Assembly (NCBI GenBank): GCA_963921825.1
Contig: OY997588.1
Location: 81,287,043-81,351,042 of the forward strand
Direction: 5' to 3'
DNA length: 64,000 bases
Source of the DNA: Erodium maritimum
Lineage: Eukaryota > Streptophyta > Magnoliopsida > Geraniales > Geraniaceae
The translations under genes were made by a program, and so were the position numbers. How positions within the stretch are numbered: position 1 is the stretch's first letter; every line of letters begins with the position of its first letter. Of the stretch, positions 61,052 through 64,000 are shown one piece after another. Under the pieces are notes generated by a model that saw only the letters and a list, made by a program, of their open reading frames with translations, made no database searches and was not told the DNA's origin.

Positions 61052-61645
61052 CCTCTGACACAGATCAAACACCAACTATTGAGGAAAGGGGAAGGAAGCA
61101 TTTTAGAGACGAAGGTGGAACGGATGGAAGAAAGATGTATAAGCTCAAATCTGCAGTAGTTGCTGATAATCAACAGCACCCTCAAGAATCCTCCTCAATG
61201 GGATTTCCTCCACCTGGTTTTGAAAATTTCCAACCAATTCCTCCACATCAGAAATGGAAAAGGATCCAACCCTCTCAAAAGAAAAGATATGAGATTCCAA
61301 TTCAAGATGAAAAGAGGCTTTACACAGCTTATGTTTGCAACATTCCTCCTGGTTTGGATAAAGATTGGCTGGATTATACTTTTGGAAATGAAAGGGGATA
61401 CTGCAAATCTATGAAGGCTCATTCACCAAATAGAAGGGGGAAAAGCTATGGATTCATTTTCTTCAATAGCTTAGCAGATCTGGAAGCAACAATTCACAAT
61501 TTCAATGGTTTCTATGAAAGAAATTATAAACTCTTTGTAGCAAGAGCTTGGGACAGGAATAAGGGATCTGGGCTGAGGAACAAAGATCAAAAGTCATATG
61601 CTGATTGGTCTGATTCCAATTATCTCTCATTTGAAGACTTCAATC
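61039..61645 (+). pseudogene. RRM-like protein, truncated by copia E7 (LINE ORF1-like or host gene remnant)
   Basis: The frame is open from 61039; the first ATG in it is at 61135. A basic, proline-containing N-terminal part (MGFPPPGFENFQPIPP) precedes an RRM-like domain at about 61318-61551. An RNP2-like strand AYVCNI is at 61327-61344 and an RNP1-like strand KSYGFIFF at 61441-61464, about 33 residues apart, as is usual. After the domain come basic residues (ARAWDRNKGSGLRNKDQK). The last own residues are SFEDFN, and then E7 begins. RRM domains bind single-stranded RNA. Some plant L1-type LINEs carry an RRM in ORF1, and that is my first guess; a truncated host RNA-binding gene is the alternative. 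No ORF2 is visible because E7 follows. Confidence 0.6.
61641..61645. other. Probable target duplication caatc, left of E7
   Basis: The five bases before TGTTAGTC. The second copy would lie beyond the window, so this is by analogy with E3 and E6. Confidence 0.6.
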
Positions 61646-63333
61646 TGTTAGTCTTAGTGCCCGTAGTTAAATCCTATATGTCCAAATGTATATGTCATCG
61701 TTAGCAATAAAATTAAAGCGGCTTTATATTACTTATGTGTTGGAGTAATATATCGATGTGTGCTCTGATCTATGCCCACCATGCGAATAGAACCATAGAT
61801 CGAGATAGATCACACTCGATGGGTCCCTAGTCAACAAAGCTTCACTAGAAGCGACTAGTATGAAAGATGGCTCTTTATGGCTTACGTTCTGTTAGTCATT
61901 GGAATGGGATTCCGGAGTCTGATCATAGATATCATGTGGGACATGATATTGGACGACCCGCCCTGAATATGTGCCATAGATTAAGTCATGAACATATTCA
62001 GTGTTGTAGCTTGTCATGTATCCTTAGACCAAGGAGTCTTTGTGATCGCTATGTAGTCAACAACTGAGTTTGACCTGAGCCTAACGTTGTCCGTAACAGG
62101 GCTTCCATAACGGCCAGGATTGGCTTGGGGACGGGCTACATGAGTGACACGAAAGACGGCTAAGGGATTTATCCCTCATACTAAGGTATGGGAAAGATAT
62201 CGGTTCTCGGCCACTTGATCGAGAGTGACTGGAAGAATAGCATGGCCATGCACATGATACTGGGTATCATATCTTCAGTCATCTCACATATCAAGGAACG
62301 GTGATTGAGAATAATAAGGATGACGGCTCTATGCCTTATCTCAATCAGGATATCGGAGATAAAAGGATAATGACAGGGACGACGGAAAGGTTAGAATCGA
62401 CAGGGTCGATTCGTTATGTAGTGTCAGGCAATACTAAAGTCTCGTTAGTTGCCACTTAAATAGGATCAAGTAAAATGGGATTTTACGTTGATCTATTGAC
62501 ATGCATAAACCTAAGGGTCACACCGGAGGATGAAACTCATTAACACATTTATGGAGAATGGCCAAAAGGGAGTTGTCTCGGGACATGACCAAAACTGGGT
62601 TTTGGGTCATGTGCCCGTAAGTGAATATGACTTCACAGATCGAGACAAGGCTTGGAGTCTTGGGATTGATCGCGTCGGATAATGTTGGACATTTCCGGTA
62701 TGGAAGGCATGGAGGCGATGATCGAATCACGGGACCTCGTTGGAAATGGCCACGGGCCATGTTCCAAGAGGCCCATGAAAGGCCCATGCAACCAAGGCCC
62801 ATGGAACTAATTAATCAAGTCTTGATTAATTAGTACTAAGTAAGCAAGACAAGGATTAAGGTGTTGGTGATTCACCACCTAACCCAATCTTGTCTTGCCA
62901 TACTTTGTCCTATTTACACCTTACTTGACACCATACTTGTCCCATGCCTTTAGTTGGACAAGTATGGGTTTTGTTATGTTTAAGTCATCTTTTTTCAACA
63001 TAACAAACACAAGACAAGAATAGGAAACACATTTTCTCTCCCTCTTCCATGGCCATTTCGGGTTTGGCTAGTTTCCACCTCCATGTTTGTGTTCTTGAGT
63101 CCTCAAAGAGAAGAACTACGTGGCTTTGATTCCCATGTGGATACGTAGGCGTCTTGGAGACTCAAGCCAATCATTCGTTAACCGGTGTTCTTGTTTTGGT
63201 AAGAACTAGTGCTGAATTTTTCTCTTGTTAATCCATTCTTTGTTAGTTGTTTCATGGTTTTAATTGTCTCTTGGTTTTCATTGATTTTCCGCTGCGAGTT
63301 GGTTCATCTCCAACCCTACCTCGAGACCCAACA
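61646..63333 (+). repeat. E7 5' LTR (1688 bp)
   Basis: TGTTAGTC to CCCAACA, with the family's 29-bp palindrome near 62806-62834. Confidence 0.94.
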
Positions 63334-63334
63334 G

Positions 63335-63346
63335 TGGTATCAGAGC
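63335..63346 (+). other. E7 primer binding site (initiator Met tRNA)
   Basis: TGGTATCAGAGC one base after the LTR. The following bases CTGG extend the match better than in E6. Confidence 0.93.
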
Positions 63347-64000
63347 CTGGTTACCTTCGGGATTCACAAGACGGTGTTCAGAGTTTCGGTTTTGCTTGAA
63401 AGTTTCGTTTTTTGGCATGTTGTTTTGCTAAATTGTTTGATAACATGTTTTAAATTCTTGTTCATGGATTTAATGCATGTAAAATGAATTTTTGAAAATT
63501 ATATCAAATCTGGAAATTTTGAATTTTTTTTGATTTTTCGGGTCTCGGGAGCGGGACTCTCGGGGAGCCGAAACCGGGACCGAACGGGGCTCCGTTGGAT
63601 GGAGCTAGGCCAAGCATGACCATTGGATGGTTGATATGCCAAGGCTAAACCGTTTTGTTAGTTATGACGAGTTTGGAACCGTCATGACGAACTCGAAGAT
63701 CAAATGTTCAAAAGTTTCATTTTTGAACGGTTTCGATAAACCGAGCATCAAAAATTTTCGAAACTTGACTATTAATTAAAACCGGAAAATCACATGATGT
63801 TTGATAACATTCTTGTTTGATAACACGATGTGTGATGTGATGTTGGCATGGTGCACATAATAGCCCCGAGCTCGATTTAATTATGTACCGCTTTTCACGG
63901 CCTGCGAGCCGTTAGAGTTAGCGTGTAAATATTATTTCAAGGTGTGGTCGTCGAACCACTTGTTTGTAATTTTTATTTATTCCCGACCTGCGAGTCGTGT
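63347..64000 (+). other. E7 leader, first part
   Basis: Matches the E6 leader from 51948. The hairpin triplet lies at 63897-63912, 63944-63959 and 63984-63997. Confidence 0.85.

Larger units (their letters stand above)
61646..64000 (+). mobile_element. E7: third copy of the Ty1/copia family, cut by the right edge
   Basis: 5' LTR 61646-63333, primer site and the first 650 bp of the leader are inside the window. The LTR differs from E6 at about a dozen positions by eye, under 1%. The coding region is outside the window, so its state is unknown. Confidence 0.93.

Overview
The window is plant nuclear DNA made almost entirely of nested LTR retrotransposons. Plant origin is inferred from long-LTR Ty3/gypsy chromoviruses of the Tekay/Del type (C-terminal chromodomain, initiator-Met-tRNA primer sites) and a Ty1/copia family. 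No rRNA, whole tRNA, CRISPR array or intact host gene was seen. The density of chromoviruses inserted into chromoviruses suggests pericentromeric or other heterochromatin (inference).

For reference the elements are named here E0 to E7. E0 (minus strand, Tekay) is the oldest and is the scaffold. It runs from beyond the left edge to 60416 and is split by four insertions: E1 (Tekay, plus, 1048-30561), E4 (Tekay, minus, 32334-44109), a solo Tekay-like LTR E5 (44191-47393) and E6 (copia, plus, 50246-58707, in E0's 5' LTR). E1 is itself split by E2 (Tekay, minus, 7060-25802), and E2 by E3 (copia, minus, 14911-23366). This is a four-deep stack, E0 > E1 > E2 > E3. Each of the six complete insertions is bounded by a perfect 5-bp target duplication: aggat, tcgac, ctcat, ccgct, gacgg and aacac. 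LTR divergence judged by eye falls with depth: about 5% in E1, 1-2% in E2, about 0.1% in E3. This agrees with the nesting order.

Right of E0, 60417-61645 is the only stretch not explained by LTR elements. It carries a truncated reading frame with an RRM-like fold, possibly a LINE ORF1 or a host gene remnant. It is cut by E7, a third copy of the copia family, which runs off the right edge.

E4 and the pol part of E2 keep long open frames and look almost whole. E0, E1 and all the copia copies are broken fossils. The copia copies have nearly identical LTR pairs although their coding regions are broken in the same way, which suggests that a defective family was mobilised recently by proteins from elsewhere. 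Non-coding structure worth attention: a hairpin with a GNRA-type loop recurring in the Tekay LTRs, arrays of TCACGG/CCGTGA palindromes in most Tekay LTRs, a triplet of small hairpins in the copia leader, and unrelated minisatellites at the same place in the leaders of E2 and E4.
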